This document shows positions 8,002-16,002 of a DNA stretch of 64,000 nt, one piece after another (the first letter of the stretch is position 1; each line of letters begins with the position of its first letter). Origin of the DNA: Pseudofrankia sp. DC12 (GTDB lineage: Bacteria > Actinomycetota > Actinomycetes > Frankiales > Frankiaceae); NCBI RefSeq assembly GCF_000966285.1, contig NZ_KQ031391.1:864978-928977 (forward strand). The letters are read 5' to 3'. Made by a program: the position numbers and the translations under genes. The notes under the pieces were generated by a model. It was not told the origin of the DNA. It saw nothing but the letters and a program-made list of their open reading frames with translations, and did no database searches.

Positions 8002-8382
8002 CGCCGCCGAGCCTAGGGGCGCTCCCGGCGCACCGTGGGCGGATTGCTCGTTTCGGTGACGATCCTTCGGCGTGTCGGCCGGGCGTTGGGCGTCCTGCCT
8101 GGTCGGACGCTTCGTGACTCGCCACACGTTCGACGCCTGGGCGGAGATACCTCGCCGAACGGCGCATGTCGTCGACATTAACGCGGGGTTTCGCGGCCAG
8201 GTAGGCGATCTCGGTGCATTCGGGCCGGCTCCATGGCAGCCTTGCAGGACCCGGCCCCGAACGGTCGATCACCAACCTGGCGGGTCCACGCCACCCGCGG
8301 CCCGCCGGATCGCCCCGCGCGTCCGCCCGGCCTGGCCGCGACCCGGCCGCCGGGCGACGCGCGGCGCGGGAAGGAGCCCTGC

Positions 8383-8835
8383 ATGCCCGGCCCCGGCTAC
8401 ACGATGGAGGTCGAACTCGGCAAGATCCGCGAGTTCGCCCGAGCAACGAAGTCGAGCAATCCCGACTACCTGGCGGCCGACCGGCCGGTCTCGCCCGCCA
8501 CCTTCCTCGCTACGGCGGCCCTCTGGTCCTCCAGCGCGGCCTTCCCCTGGGAGGAGGTCGACGGCGGCGAGGACATCGAGCTCGGCCGGCTGCTGAACGG
8601 CGGCCAGGAGTTCGTCTTCCACGGCGAGCCGCCGCGTGCCGGCACCCGGCTGGTCGCCCGGGCCCGGGTTGCCGCCGACTACCTGAAGGAGGGCCGACGC
8701 GGCGGCTCGATGCGGTTCATCGAGGTCGTCCACGAGTTCCGCACCACGGACGGCCGCCAGGTCGCCGACATGCGCCAGACCTTCATCGTCACCAGCCAGC
8801 CGCCTGCCCTGGCCGGCACGGAGACCGGCCGATGA
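8383..8835 (+). CDS. MaoC-like dehydratase, N-terminal (FAS1-type hot-dog) subunit
   Basis: 150 residues. The ATG is preceded by AAGGAG at 8371. The sequence (KIREFARATKSSNPDY..., PVSPATFLAT, GQEFVFHGEPPRAGTRLVARARV) matches the MaoC_dehydrat_N hot-dog subunit, as in mycobacterial HadA/HadC-type proteins. It would pair with the catalytic subunit encoded immediately downstream (ATGA overlap at 8832) to form a (R)-3-hydroxyacyl thioester dehydratase/hydratase in the cytosol. It lacks the catalytic D-H motif itself, as expected for this half. Confidence 0.88.
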   Translation: MPGPGYTMEVELGKIREFARATKSSNPDYLAADRPVSPATFLATAALWSSSAAFPWEEVDGGEDIELGRLLNGGQEFVFHGEPPRAGTRLVARARVAADYLKEGRRGGSMRFIEVVHEFRTTDGRQVADMRQTFIVTSQPPALAGTETGR

Positions 8836-9281
8836 CGCCGGCAGCCGCGACCGCGGGCGCTCGCGCGCCCCGCCACGCGGACCTCGCCGTCGGGGCCGGT
8901 CCGGCGCCGTTCGTCGACCGCCCGCTGACCCGCACCGACTTCGTCCGCTACCAGGGCGCCTCGGGCGACCTGAACCCGATCCACCACGACGAGGAGTTCG
9001 CCCGCGCCGCCGGCTTCCCGACGGTGTTCGCCGTCGGCATGCTGCAGGCCGGCATCCTCGGCACCTACGTGACGGACTGGCTCGGCGCGGCGAACCTGCG
9101 CCGGTTCACGGTCCAGTTCCGCGAGCAGGCCTGGCCGGGCGACGTACTCACCTACACCGCGGCCGTCACCGCGCTGCGCGAGGAGGCCGGCAGGGAACTC
9201 GTCGACCTGGCTCTCCTCGTCACCCGCCAGACCGGTGGCACGCACCTGCGCGGTGAGGCCACCTTCGTCCTGCCGGGCTGA
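8832..9281 (+). CDS. MaoC-like hydratase, catalytic subunit
   Basis: 149 residues, hot-dog fold. The catalytic hydratase-2 motif is visible as SGDLNPIHHDEEFARAAGFPTVFAVGML, with Asp and His of the D-x-N-P-x-H pattern. The start codon overlaps the stop of the preceding gene (ATGA), so the two subunits are translationally coupled and probably heterodimerise. Likely reaction: reversible hydration of trans-2-enoyl-CoA or -ACP to the (R)-3-hydroxy form. A near-perfect hairpin follows the gene. Confidence 0.9.
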   Translation: MTPAAATAGARAPRHADLAVGAGPAPFVDRPLTRTDFVRYQGASGDLNPIHHDEEFARAAGFPTVFAVGMLQAGILGTYVTDWLGAANLRRFTVQFREQAWPGDVLTYTAAVTALREEAGRELVDLALLVTRQTGGTHLRGEATFVLPG

Positions 9282-9300
9282 GGGCGGCTCCACCGTCGCC

Positions 9301-9340
9301 GCGTCCGGCGGCCTGCCCCAGCGGGCAGGCCTCCGGACGC
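9301..9340. terminator. Bidirectional terminator hairpin
   Basis: 18-nt arms with one mismatch: GCGTCCGG-c-GGCCTGCCC, loop CAGC, then GGGCAGGCC-t-CCGGACGC. It lies between the convergent MaoC and acyl-CoA dehydrogenase genes and has no U-tract. Confidence 0.75.
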
Positions 9341-9365
9341 GGTACGTCCGACGCCGGCCCTGCGG

Positions 9366-10556
9366 TCAGCCGCCGGCCTGGGCGAGCAGGCCGCGGGCGA
9401 TCACGATCTGCTGGATCTGGCTGGTTCCCTCGTAGATCCGGAACAGCCGGGCGTCCCGGTAGAACCGCTCCACCGGCACGCCCCGGATGTAGCCCGAGCC
9501 GCCGTGGATCTGGACCGCGCGGTCGGCGATGCGCCCAACCGCCTCGGACGCGAAGTACTTCGCGCACGACGGGCCGATCCGCCTGTCGCTCCCGTCGTCG
9601 AACTTCGCCGCGACGTCGGAGACCAGCGCCCGGGCGGCGTAGAGGTCGGTCGCCGAGTCGGCGATCAGCCCCTGGATCAGCTGGTGGGAGCCGATCACCC
9701 CGCCGCCCTGCTCACGGGTCGCCGCGTAGGCGACGGACTCGTCCACCAGCCGCTGGCTCATGCCGACACAGAGCGCGGCGATGTGGATGCGGCCGTGCGC
9801 GAGGCAGCGCATCGCGGTCGCGTAGCCACGGCCGACGCCGGCCTCGCCGCCGATCAGCACCGACGACGGCACCCGCACGTTGTCGAAGTACACGTCCGCG
9901 GTCCAGGCGCCGGCCTGGCCCATCTTGTGGTCACGCGGCCCCACCGACAGGCCCGGCGTGCCCTTCTCGACCATGAACGTGCTGATGCCGCGGCTGGGCG
10001 CGGCGTCCGGGCCGGTCCGCGCGAAGACCATGAAGACGTCGGCGAGCGGCGCGTTGGTGATGAACCGCTTGGAGCCGTTGATCACCCACTCGTCGCCGTC
10101 GCGGACGGCGGTCGTGCTGAGGCCGGCCGGGTCGGAGCCGGCGCCGGACTCGGTCAGCGCGAACGACGCGGTCCACTCGCCAGAGGCCACCTTCGGCAGC
10201 CAGGTCTTCTTCTGCTCCTCGGTCGCACCTTCCAGCAGGACGTGACCCGCGATGCCGTTGTTGGTCCCGAACATCGACCGGAACGACGGTGTGGTGTAGC
10301 CCAGCTCGTAGACGAGCCGGGCCTCCTCGCTCATCGACAGGCCGAGCCCGCCGTACAGCTGCGGGATCGCGAACCCGAACAGGCCCATCTCGGCCGCGTC
10401 GGCCCGCAGCGAGGCGGGCATCGCGTCCGTCTCCTCGATCTCCGGCTCGAGCGGCACGACCCGCTGCTGCACGAACCGGCGTACCGAGGCCAGAACCTCG
10501 GTGAAGTCACTCTCCTGCACGGCACCCGTCCGAATCTGGTCTCGATCCAGCATCAC
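9366..10556 (-). CDS. Acyl-CoA dehydrogenase
   Basis: 396 residues, full length for the family. Visible are the FAD/substrate signatures ASFALTESGAGSDPAGL and SKRFITNAPLADVFMVFART, the C-terminal QIHGGSGYIRGVPVERFYRDARLFRIYEGTSQIQ, and the glutamate of YEGTS expected to act as catalytic base. It oxidises an acyl-CoA to the 2-enoyl-CoA, passing electrons to ETF. It is convergent with the MaoC pair and divergent from the SDR, which together suggests a fatty-acid or branched-acid oxidation cluster. The start is at 10556, or one codon later. Confidence 0.92.
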   Translation of the reverse strand: MMLDRDQIRTGAVQESDFTEVLASVRRFVQQRVVPLEPEIEETDAMPASLRADAAEMGLFGFAIPQLYGGLGLSMSEEARLVYELGYTTPSFRSMFGTNNGIAGHVLLEGATEEQKKTWLPKVASGEWTASFALTESGAGSDPAGLSTTAVRDGDEWVINGSKRFITNAPLADVFMVFARTGPDAAPSRGISTFMVEKGTPGLSVGPRDHKMGQAGAWTADVYFDNVRVPSSVLIGGEAGVGRGYATAMRCLAHGRIHIAALCVGMSQRLVDESVAYAATREQGGGVIGSHQLIQGLIADSATDLYAARALVSDVAAKFDDGSDRRIGPSCAKYFASEAVGRIADRAVQIHGGSGYIRGVPVERFYRDARLFRIYEGTSQIQQIVIARGLLAQAGG

Positions 10557-10980
10557 GGCACACCTGCTCCGCGCCGGCCCCGCGTGGGTGCGGCCGGCGG
10601 GAACCCCGTGCGCCGGTGGGTCGGCAGCCGGCAGGCCGGCCGCGCGGCCCCACGGGATGCGCCGCGTCCATCCTGCCTACCCGGACGCTCAGACGCACAT
10701 CCGACAGCTGGGGACGTCCAAGGTCACTCCCCCTTCGCTGGCCCGTGACCGCACGGCGCGACACGATGACACGACCCGCCTGCCGCCCGGCGCAGCGGTC
10801 CGCGGGCCGGCGCGGCGCTCAGTCGCCAGCCGTTCGGGCGCATGATCGGTACGCAGCGAGGAAACGGAACGCAACACGTGGCTGAGGGAGTCCGGGCGTG
10901 AGCGCAGGAGTGAACGAGTGGAGTGGTCGTCCGAGGGACGAGGACGGCCGCGGAGCGAGTGAAGCGACGGAGCGAGCCCG
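10557..10980. other. Divergent intergenic region (acyl-CoA dehydrogenase / SDR)
   Basis: About 420 bp that must hold the promoters of both flanking genes. The right end (10890-10980) is rich in repeated GAGCGAGTGAAGCGA-type purine words. No gene or clear operator was recognised. Confidence 0.4.
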
Positions 10981-11928
10981 GTGGGCACAGTGAGCGGGAT
11001 CTGCGAGGGGCGCATCGTCGTCATCACCGGGGCGGGTGGCGGCATCGGCCGCCAGCACGCGCTCGCGTTCGCCGCCGAGGGCGCGAAGGTCGTCGTCAAC
11101 GACCTCGGCGGCTCCCGGGACGGCACCGGTGCCTCCGCCGGCCCGGCCCAGGCCGTCGCCGAGGAGATCAAGGCCGCCGGCGGCGAGGCGGTCGCGCACA
11201 CCGAGGACATCTCCACCTGGGACGGCAGCCTGTCCCTGGTCCAGAGGGCGGTCGACGCATTCGGCGGCCTCGACGTGGTGGTCAACAACGCCGGCATCCT
11301 GCGCGACCGGATGCTGACGAACATGACCGAGGCCGAGTGGGACGCCGTCATCAAGGTGCACCTGAAGGGCACGTTCGGCCCGGCGCACCACGCCGCCGCC
11401 TACTGGCGCGACCGCTCCAAGGCCGGCGAGGTGAACGACGCCCGCATCATCAACACCTCGTCGCCGTCGGGGATCTTCGGAAACGTCGGGCAGACGAACT
11501 ACGGCGCCGCGAAGGCCGGCATCGCCGCGTTCACCGTCATCGCCGCCATGGAGCTGAGCCGCTACGGGGTCACCGTGAACGCGATCGCGCCGACCGCACT
11601 GACCCGGATGACCGAGGACCTCGGCTTCGTGAAGAAGCAGGACGAGGACGCCCGGGAGGCGAGCCAGGACGAGGCCTGGAACCCGCTCGGCCCGGAGAAC
11701 ATCTCACCGCTGGTCGTGTGGCTCGCCTCGCCGCGGTCGAGCGCGGTGACCGGGCGGGTGTTCTCGGTCGCCGGCGGCTTCATCAGCGTCGCCGAGGGCT
11801 GGGTGAACGGCCCGTCGGTGGACCGGCAGGGCAAGTGGGAGCCGGGCGAACTCGGCGAGGTCATCCCCGGCCTGGTCGCCAAGGCCGCCACCAACGCGGA
11901 CATGCAGGGCAACCGCCGGTCGGCGTAG
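10981..11928 (+). CDS. Short-chain dehydrogenase (3-hydroxyacyl-CoA / HSD17B4-like)
   Basis: 315 residues. The NAD(P) motif ITGAGGGIGRQHALAFA, the NNAG motif (VVNNAGILRD) and the active-site region NTSSPSG...TNYGAAKAGI show the Ser-Tyr-Lys catalytic set. The VVVNDLGGSRDGTG stretch is typical of SDRs related to the dehydrogenase domain of peroxisomal multifunctional enzyme 2, which oxidise (3R)-hydroxyacyl-CoA. This fits the (R)-specific MaoC hydratase encoded 1.7 kb away. GTG start at 10981, or the GTG three codons later. A hairpin terminator follows. Confidence 0.9.
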   Translation: MGTVSGICEGRIVVITGAGGGIGRQHALAFAAEGAKVVVNDLGGSRDGTGASAGPAQAVAEEIKAAGGEAVAHTEDISTWDGSLSLVQRAVDAFGGLDVVVNNAGILRDRMLTNMTEAEWDAVIKVHLKGTFGPAHHAAAYWRDRSKAGEVNDARIINTSSPSGIFGNVGQTNYGAAKAGIAAFTVIAAMELSRYGVTVNAIAPTALTRMTEDLGFVKKQDEDAREASQDEAWNPLGPENISPLVVWLASPRSSAVTGRVFSVAGGFISVAEGWVNGPSVDRQGKWEPGELGEVIPGLVAKAATNADMQGNRRSA

Positions 11929-11937
11929 GCCGCCGGG

Positions 11938-11970
11938 GGCCGGTGCCGGGTCGTGTGCCCGGCACCGGCC
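11938..11970. terminator. Bidirectional terminator hairpin
   Basis: Perfect 13-bp stem GGCCGGTGCCGGG / CCCGGCACCGGCC with a 7-nt loop, between the convergent SDR and lycopene cyclase genes. Confidence 0.75.
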
Positions 11971-11985
11971 AGCCACGCCCCGCGG

Positions 11986-12288
11986 TCAGCGCCCGAGTCC
12001 GCGCCGGCCCCACCAGACCCACCAGTCGAGGGTCCACAGGACCAGCGCGAAGCCGAAGAGCAGGTCCTCGACGGGGGCGAAGACCAGTCTCGGGCCGAGG
12101 ATCGTCCCCGGGTCGTACCGCACGACGCCGAACCCGGTCAGCACCCCGTCCGCGGCCAGCTGGCAGCAGAAGATGATCGCGTAGGCGGTCCAGAACGCCT
12201 TGCGGGCCACCAGCCTGGCCCGGAACACCCCCAGGTCCGCGGCGACGGCCGTCACCACCCCGGCGACCGCCAGCGCCGTGTAGCTCAC
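11986..12288 (-). CDS. crtYd: Lycopene cyclase domain subunit (CrtYd-like)
   Basis: 100 residues with three hydrophobic helices and the lycopene-cyclase-domain motif FAPVEDLLFGFALVLWTLDWW (shared P-x-E-(D/E) pattern). In actinobacteria the membrane lycopene cyclase is a heterodimer of two such half-proteins that form beta- or epsilon-type end groups on lycopene or C50 carotenoids. Its GTG start overlaps the stop of the upstream half-gene (GTGA at 12285-12288), so the two are coupled. No phytoene synthase or desaturase gene lies in the window. Confidence 0.88.
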   Translation of the reverse strand: MSYTALAVAGVVTAVAADLGVFRARLVARKAFWTAYAIIFCCQLAADGVLTGFGVVRYDPGTILGPRLVFAPVEDLLFGFALVLWTLDWWVWWGRRGLGR

Positions 12289-12704
12289 CGGGTCTCCCCC
12301 GCCGGCACGCCGGCCTCACGCACGCCGGCCTCACGCACGCCGGCCTCAGGTTGCCACGCCTTGGGCGCCTGCGGCGACTCGTCACCGACGAGCCAGCCGG
12401 GCCGGCGGGCGCGGACGGCCTCCAGCGTGAGCACCGCGCAGACCGGCACGGCGACGAAGAACAGGACCTCCTCGATCGGCAGGCCGCCGGGCAGCCGGAT
12501 TCCGGTGACGCTCCGCGGGTCGAACGTCCACTGGTGGCGCGCGACCGCGTAGAGGTCCCAGCCCGTGAAGACCACCAGCACCGGCACGAGCGCGGCCACC
12601 AGCCGCCGCCAGCGGGCGTAGACCCGGGTCCGCAGCAAGATCTCCAGCGGCGCCGTGCCGAGCAGGCAGGCGGCCAGCACCGCGAGATAGCTCAGGTGCC
12701 GCAC
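12285..12704 (-). CDS. crtYc: Lycopene cyclase domain subunit (CrtYc-like)
   Basis: 139 residues from the GTG at 12704. Three helices (LSYLAVLAACLLGTAPLEILL; LVAALVPVLVVFTGWDLYAV; LPIEEVLFFVAVPVCAVLTLEAV) and the signature GGLPIEEVLFF, with WDLYAVARHQWTFDP before it, identify the CrtYc half of the split lycopene cyclase. The cytoplasmic tail ends in a three-unit AGVRE repeat encoded by a 15-bp tandem repeat. It follows ThiE by only 14 bp on the same strand, so it may be read through from the thiamine genes. Confidence 0.88.
   Translation of the reverse strand: MRHLSYLAVLAACLLGTAPLEILLRTRVYARWRRLVAALVPVLVVFTGWDLYAVARHQWTFDPRSVTGIRLPGGLPIEEVLFFVAVPVCAVLTLEAVRARRPGWLVGDESPQAPKAWQPEAGVREAGVREAGVPAGETR
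12306..12350. repeat. 3 x 15-bp tandem repeat in crtYc
   Basis: CACGCCGGCCTCACG occurs twice perfectly and once with one change, encoding AGVRE-type pentapeptides at the C-terminal end of CrtYc. The unit is a multiple of three, so copy-number change would keep frame. Confidence 0.9.
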
Positions 12705-12718
12705 GCAGGGGCCGCGGG

Positions 12719-13513
12719 CTAGCAGGCGGCGCGCAGCCGGCCGGCCAGGGCGGCGGCGGCCGCGGCCGGGTCGGCGGCGCCGGTGATGGCCCGGACCACG
12801 ACGGCCCGCCGGGCGCCGGTCGCGAGCACCGCGTCGAGGCGGTCGGCGTCGATCCCGCCGATCGCGAACCACGGCTTGGCGCCGGGCGCGAACGGGGGCG
12901 CGGCGGCGACGGCCGCGGCGAGCAGTTCCAGCCCGACGCCGGGCCGGCCCTCCTTCGTCGGCGTCGGCCAGACCGGGCCGACGCAGAAGTAGTCGACGTC
13001 CGGGTCCTCGACCGCCGCGGCGAGCTGGTACCCGTCGTGCGTCGAGCGCCCGATGACGACGTCCGGCCCGAGCAGCCGCCGGGCCGTCGCGGGCGGGATG
13101 TCGTCCTGGCCGACGTGCAGGATGTCGACGCCGACGACGGACGCGAGGTCGGCCCTGTCGTTGCCGCTGACCAGCGCGCCGTGGCGTCGGCCGGCGGCGA
13201 GCATCCGGCCGAGCGCCGCGGCCTCCGCCCGCCACTCCAGCCCCTTCTCGCGCAGCTGGATGAGATCGACGCCTGGCCCCCCGGCCGGCGCGAGCACGCC
13301 GTCGAGGAAGGCGTCGAACCCCGGCCGGCGCGGGGTGCACAGGTAGAGCCGCGCGTCGGCGAGGCGGGCCAGCCGCTCGGCGCGCGTCAGCGACGCGGCC
13401 GGCGCGTCGGCCAGGGCCAGGTCCACGATCGCCTGCTCGGCGATCAGGTCCACCGCCGACGGGGCGTCCATGAGATCCTCCGGCCCGGCCCCAGCGGTCA
13501 GGTCGTCAACCAC
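12719..13513 (-). CDS. thiE: Thiamine phosphate synthase
   Basis: 264 residues. After an N-terminal extension of about 50 residues the TIM-barrel core shows [59 protein letters not shown] and [11 protein letters not shown], all diagnostic for ThiE. It condenses HMP-diphosphate with the thiazole phosphate to thiamine phosphate in the cytosol. The GTG start at 13513 overlaps the end of thiS by 8 bp; a later ATG at 13471 would remove part of the extension. The extension is unusual in length. Confidence 0.93.
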   Translation of the reverse strand: MVDDLTAGAGPEDLMDAPSAVDLIAEQAIVDLALADAPAASLTRAERLARLADARLYLCTPRRPGFDAFLDGVLAPAGGPGVDLIQLREKGLEWRAEAAALGRMLAAGRRHGALVSGNDRADLASVVGVDILHVGQDDIPPATARRLLGPDVVIGRSTHDGYQLAAAVEDPDVDYFCVGPVWPTPTKEGRPGVGLELLAAAVAAAPPFAPGAKPWFAIGGIDADRLDAVLATGARRAVVVRAITGAADPAAAAAALAGRLRAAC

Positions 13514-13709
13514 CGGCCACCGCCCGGACGAGCTCCAGGCGGTCGCCGGCGCGCAGCAGCACGGCGCGGCCTTCCGCCGTGGTCAGCGCCTCGCCGTTGT
13601 ACTCGACGACGACGGAGCCGACCCGCAGCCCCAGCTCGACGATCAGCTCCGGCAGCGGCTGGCCGTCCGGCACCTGCCGTTCCCGGCCGTTCACCACGAC
13701 GGCGACCAC
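13506..13709 (-). CDS. thiS: Sulfur carrier protein ThiS
   Basis: 67 residues with the ubiquitin-like pattern [16 protein letters not shown] ... [10 protein letters not shown] ... [16 protein letters not shown]. The C-terminal Gly-Gly is the site of adenylation and thiocarboxylation that feeds sulfur to ThiG. The GTG at 13709 gives the usual family length; a GTG at 13760 would add 17 residues. It is translationally coupled to thiE. The ThiS-activating enzyme (ThiF/MoeB) is not in the window. Confidence 0.9.
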   Translation of the reverse strand: MVAVVVNGRERQVPDGQPLPELIVELGLRVGSVVVEYNGEALTTAEGRAVLLRAGDRLELVRAVAGG

Positions 13710-13860
13710 CGCGCGAGGCTCGCTCGCTCCAGGAGCACCAGCCACAGACGCATCGACCACCCTTCCGACCCTACGCGCGGCGGGAGCGCCGACGCCTGCC
13801 TGAGCCGGCCGCCGCTGGCCGGCTGCGAGTGGCCAGGGCGCTCGTCGGGTACCGACGGCG

Positions 13861-14190
13861 TCAGAAGCCAAGCGCCTGGGCCCGGCGCTTGACCTCCCGG
13901 CCGCGGTTGTCCCGCAGCGCCTGCAGGGGGGTGCCGGGAAGGCTCGGGTCCTCGCGCATCAGCCAGTCGATCGCCTCGTCGGGCGTGTAGCCGGCATCGG
14001 CCAGCAGCGTCAGCGTGCCGGGAAGCCCCTTCGTGACGACATCCCCGTGAATGAAGTCAGCCGGGATCCGCAGTACGCCGTCGTCCTGGCGGCGCGCGAG
14101 CAGGCTGCCCTCCCGCACGAGCTGGCGTACCCGGGTGATCGGGACGCCCATCGCCTCGGCGACATCGGGCAACGGCAACCAACTGTCCAT
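13861..14190 (-). CDS. Rv2175c-type DNA-binding protein
   Basis: 109 residues: an N-terminal winged-helix/excisionase-like domain (WLPLPDVAEAMGVPITRVRQLVREGSLLARR) and a C-terminal helical part (GYTPDEAIDWLMREDPSLPGTPLQALRDNRGREVKRRAQALGF). From memory this matches M. tuberculosis Rv2175c, a DNA-binding substrate of the kinase PknL. A PASTA-type kinase gene lies 7.4 kb away. The ATG at 14190 has a possible TTTAAT -10 seven nt upstream on the minus strand, so the mRNA may be leaderless. Confidence 0.88.
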   Translation of the reverse strand: MDSWLPLPDVAEAMGVPITRVRQLVREGSLLARRQDDGVLRIPADFIHGDVVTKGLPGTLTLLADAGYTPDEAIDWLMREDPSLPGTPLQALRDNRGREVKRRAQALGF

Positions 14191-14289
14191 GGTCAAGATT
14201 AAACAGGACGTGGAGGCCTCCTCAAGGCCGTGAACACTCCCGATTGACGCGTTCACGGGTTCCGGGTGCCCAGGTCCACGACAGCCAGG

Positions 14290-15879
14290 TCAGGCGGGGC
14301 CGATCTGGACACCGCCGGCGGCCGCCGAGCGGGTGGCCGCCTCCGCGACGGCGACGACCTTGCGAGCCGTCTCCACCCGGTACGGGCTCAGCGGCCAGCC
14401 CGACAGCAGGCCGTCGGCGAGGTCCCGGTAGAACGGCGACCCGCCCGCGGCGGGCAGCGGCAGCCGGGTCGTGGCGCCGTCATGCGTCACCAGCGTCAGC
14501 GGTCCGGCGGCCGCGGCCGCGAGGGCATCCGCACCGCCCCCGGGCACGCCCGCCGGGTCGTCGGCGGACAGGGCGCCCGCGGTGCCGAGCACCCGAAGCC
14601 GGGCGGTCGACGTCGGCAGCACGTCGGACAGCACGAGCTGCGCCTCGGCGCCGTCCGCGAAACGCAGCAGGATCCGGGCATGGTCGGCATTGGTGACGTG
14701 GTGCCAGACGCGCTTGTGGGTGGTCGCGACCACCGTCTCGACCGGCTCGTCGACGAGGTCGAGCAGCCAGTCGAGGTGCGCGAAGCCACGCTCGTGGATC
14801 AGGCCACCGCTGGTGCGCTCGTCGTCACGCCAGCCGCCGGACGGCCGGTTGAAGCCGCCGCGGGTGACCTCGACGGAGAAAATGTCGCCGACGGCGCCGC
14901 GCCCGACGGCGGCCCGCAGGCCGCGGTAGGCCGGGTCCTCGCGCAGCTGCGGATACATCACCACCAGCGACGAGCGGGCCGCGGCGAGCAGCGCCAGGTC
15001 GTCGGCCTCCTGGGTGGACAGCGCGAACGGGGCGGCGATGACGACGTCCTTGCCGGCCTCCAGCGCACGGCTCGCCCACTGAGCCCGGGTGTTGTTCGGG
15101 GTGCCGACCACGACGAGGCGCACGTCGGGGTCGGCGACGAGGTCGTCGGCCTCCGCGTAGCCGCGCACGGTGCCGTCGGGGTCGGGCTGGCTGCCGCTGA
15201 CGGCCACCAGGTTCAGGCCCTCGGTCGCCTCGAGGGCCGCCTGGTGGGCGGCCGACGTGCCCGGGGTGGCGAGCAGGCCGACGCCGATCGGGCCCGCGTC
15301 GCGGACGCCGAGGGCGTGGCGCAGCCAGCGGCCGACCAGCCGGTGATACGCCGGGTCGGCCAGCGTGGAGGCCGTGGTCCCGAGCGTGAACATGCCGAGC
15401 CCCGTGGACGGCCGCCAGGTGCAGACCGGGTACTCGGCCATCTCGTGGCGCACCAGCAGCAGGCGCTCCACATCGTCGGCGATCTTGTCGGGCAGCACCC
15501 AGCTGTCGTACGGGTGGAACTCGCCCATCCGGGCCGCCACCTGGCCGCCGTCCGGCCCGGTGGACAGGGCCAGCACGTGCGGCGGGACGGCGCGGCCCGG
15601 GATCAGGCCGGAGGCCTCGACCAGCGGGCTGTCGACCGGGAGGGCGCGCACTGTCGGGCCGGCGAGCAGCACGGGGACCGACTGCCGCGCACGGTCGAGT
15701 AGCTCCTGCTCGACGGAGTCCAGCGGCCGGTCGATGAGCACCAGCAGTGCGTCGGCGGAGCGGGCCGAGGTGGGCCCGAGCCCGGCGGCCCGGAGGTGGT
15801 CACCAAGGGCGCCCACCCCAGGCAGGTTGGAGACCAGGTGAATGCGCGGCACAGCGCCAGACTCTAGTGACAGGCCCAA
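14290..15879 (-). CDS. ThuA-like domain fused to Gfo/Idh/MocA oxidoreductase
   Basis: 529 residues. Residues about 12-200 look like a ThuA/trehalose-utilisation-type domain (MAEYPVCTWRPSTGLGMFTLGTTASTLADPAYHRLVGRWLRHALG). Residues about 205-529 are a Gfo/Idh/MocA oxidoreductase: N-terminal Rossmann part GVGLLATPGTSAAHQAAL, VVGTPNNTRAQWASRALEAGKDVVIAAPFALS in place of the classic EKP, and the C-terminal GGLIHERGFAHLDWLLDLV with the catalytic-type His/Asp. It probably oxidises a sugar or cyclitol with NAD(P). The usual EKP lysine is not obvious (IAAPFA), which leaves catalysis uncertain. The start is at the end of the frame; later starts are possible. Confidence 0.8.
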   Translation of the reverse strand: MGLSLESGAVPRIHLVSNLPGVGALGDHLRAAGLGPTSARSADALLVLIDRPLDSVEQELLDRARQSVPVLLAGPTVRALPVDSPLVEASGLIPGRAVPPHVLALSTGPDGGQVAARMGEFHPYDSWVLPDKIADDVERLLLVRHEMAEYPVCTWRPSTGLGMFTLGTTASTLADPAYHRLVGRWLRHALGVRDAGPIGVGLLATPGTSAAHQAALEATEGLNLVAVSGSQPDPDGTVRGYAEADDLVADPDVRLVVVGTPNNTRAQWASRALEAGKDVVIAAPFALSTQEADDLALLAAARSSLVVMYPQLREDPAYRGLRAAVGRGAVGDIFSVEVTRGGFNRPSGGWRDDERTSGGLIHERGFAHLDWLLDLVDEPVETVVATTHKRVWHHVTNADHARILLRFADGAEAQLVLSDVLPTSTARLRVLGTAGALSADDPAGVPGGGADALAAAAAGPLTLVTHDGATTRLPLPAAGGSPFYRDLADGLLSGWPLSPYRVETARKVVAVAEAATRSAAAGGVQIGPA

Positions 15880-16002
15880 ATCCGTCCATCAACGGGGCCA
15901 ATACACGGGCTCGCCCCGAACGTCCAGGTAGCCGGCCCGTGATTACCCTGCGCCGGATCGTCGAGCAACGGCGTGGCGGACCGCGTGACCCGGGCCGGCC
16001 CG

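Noticed and set aside
10890-10980. GAGCGAGTGAAGCGA-type repeats as possible regulatory iterons
   Set aside because: The units are irregular in length and spacing and look like simple purine-rich sequence.
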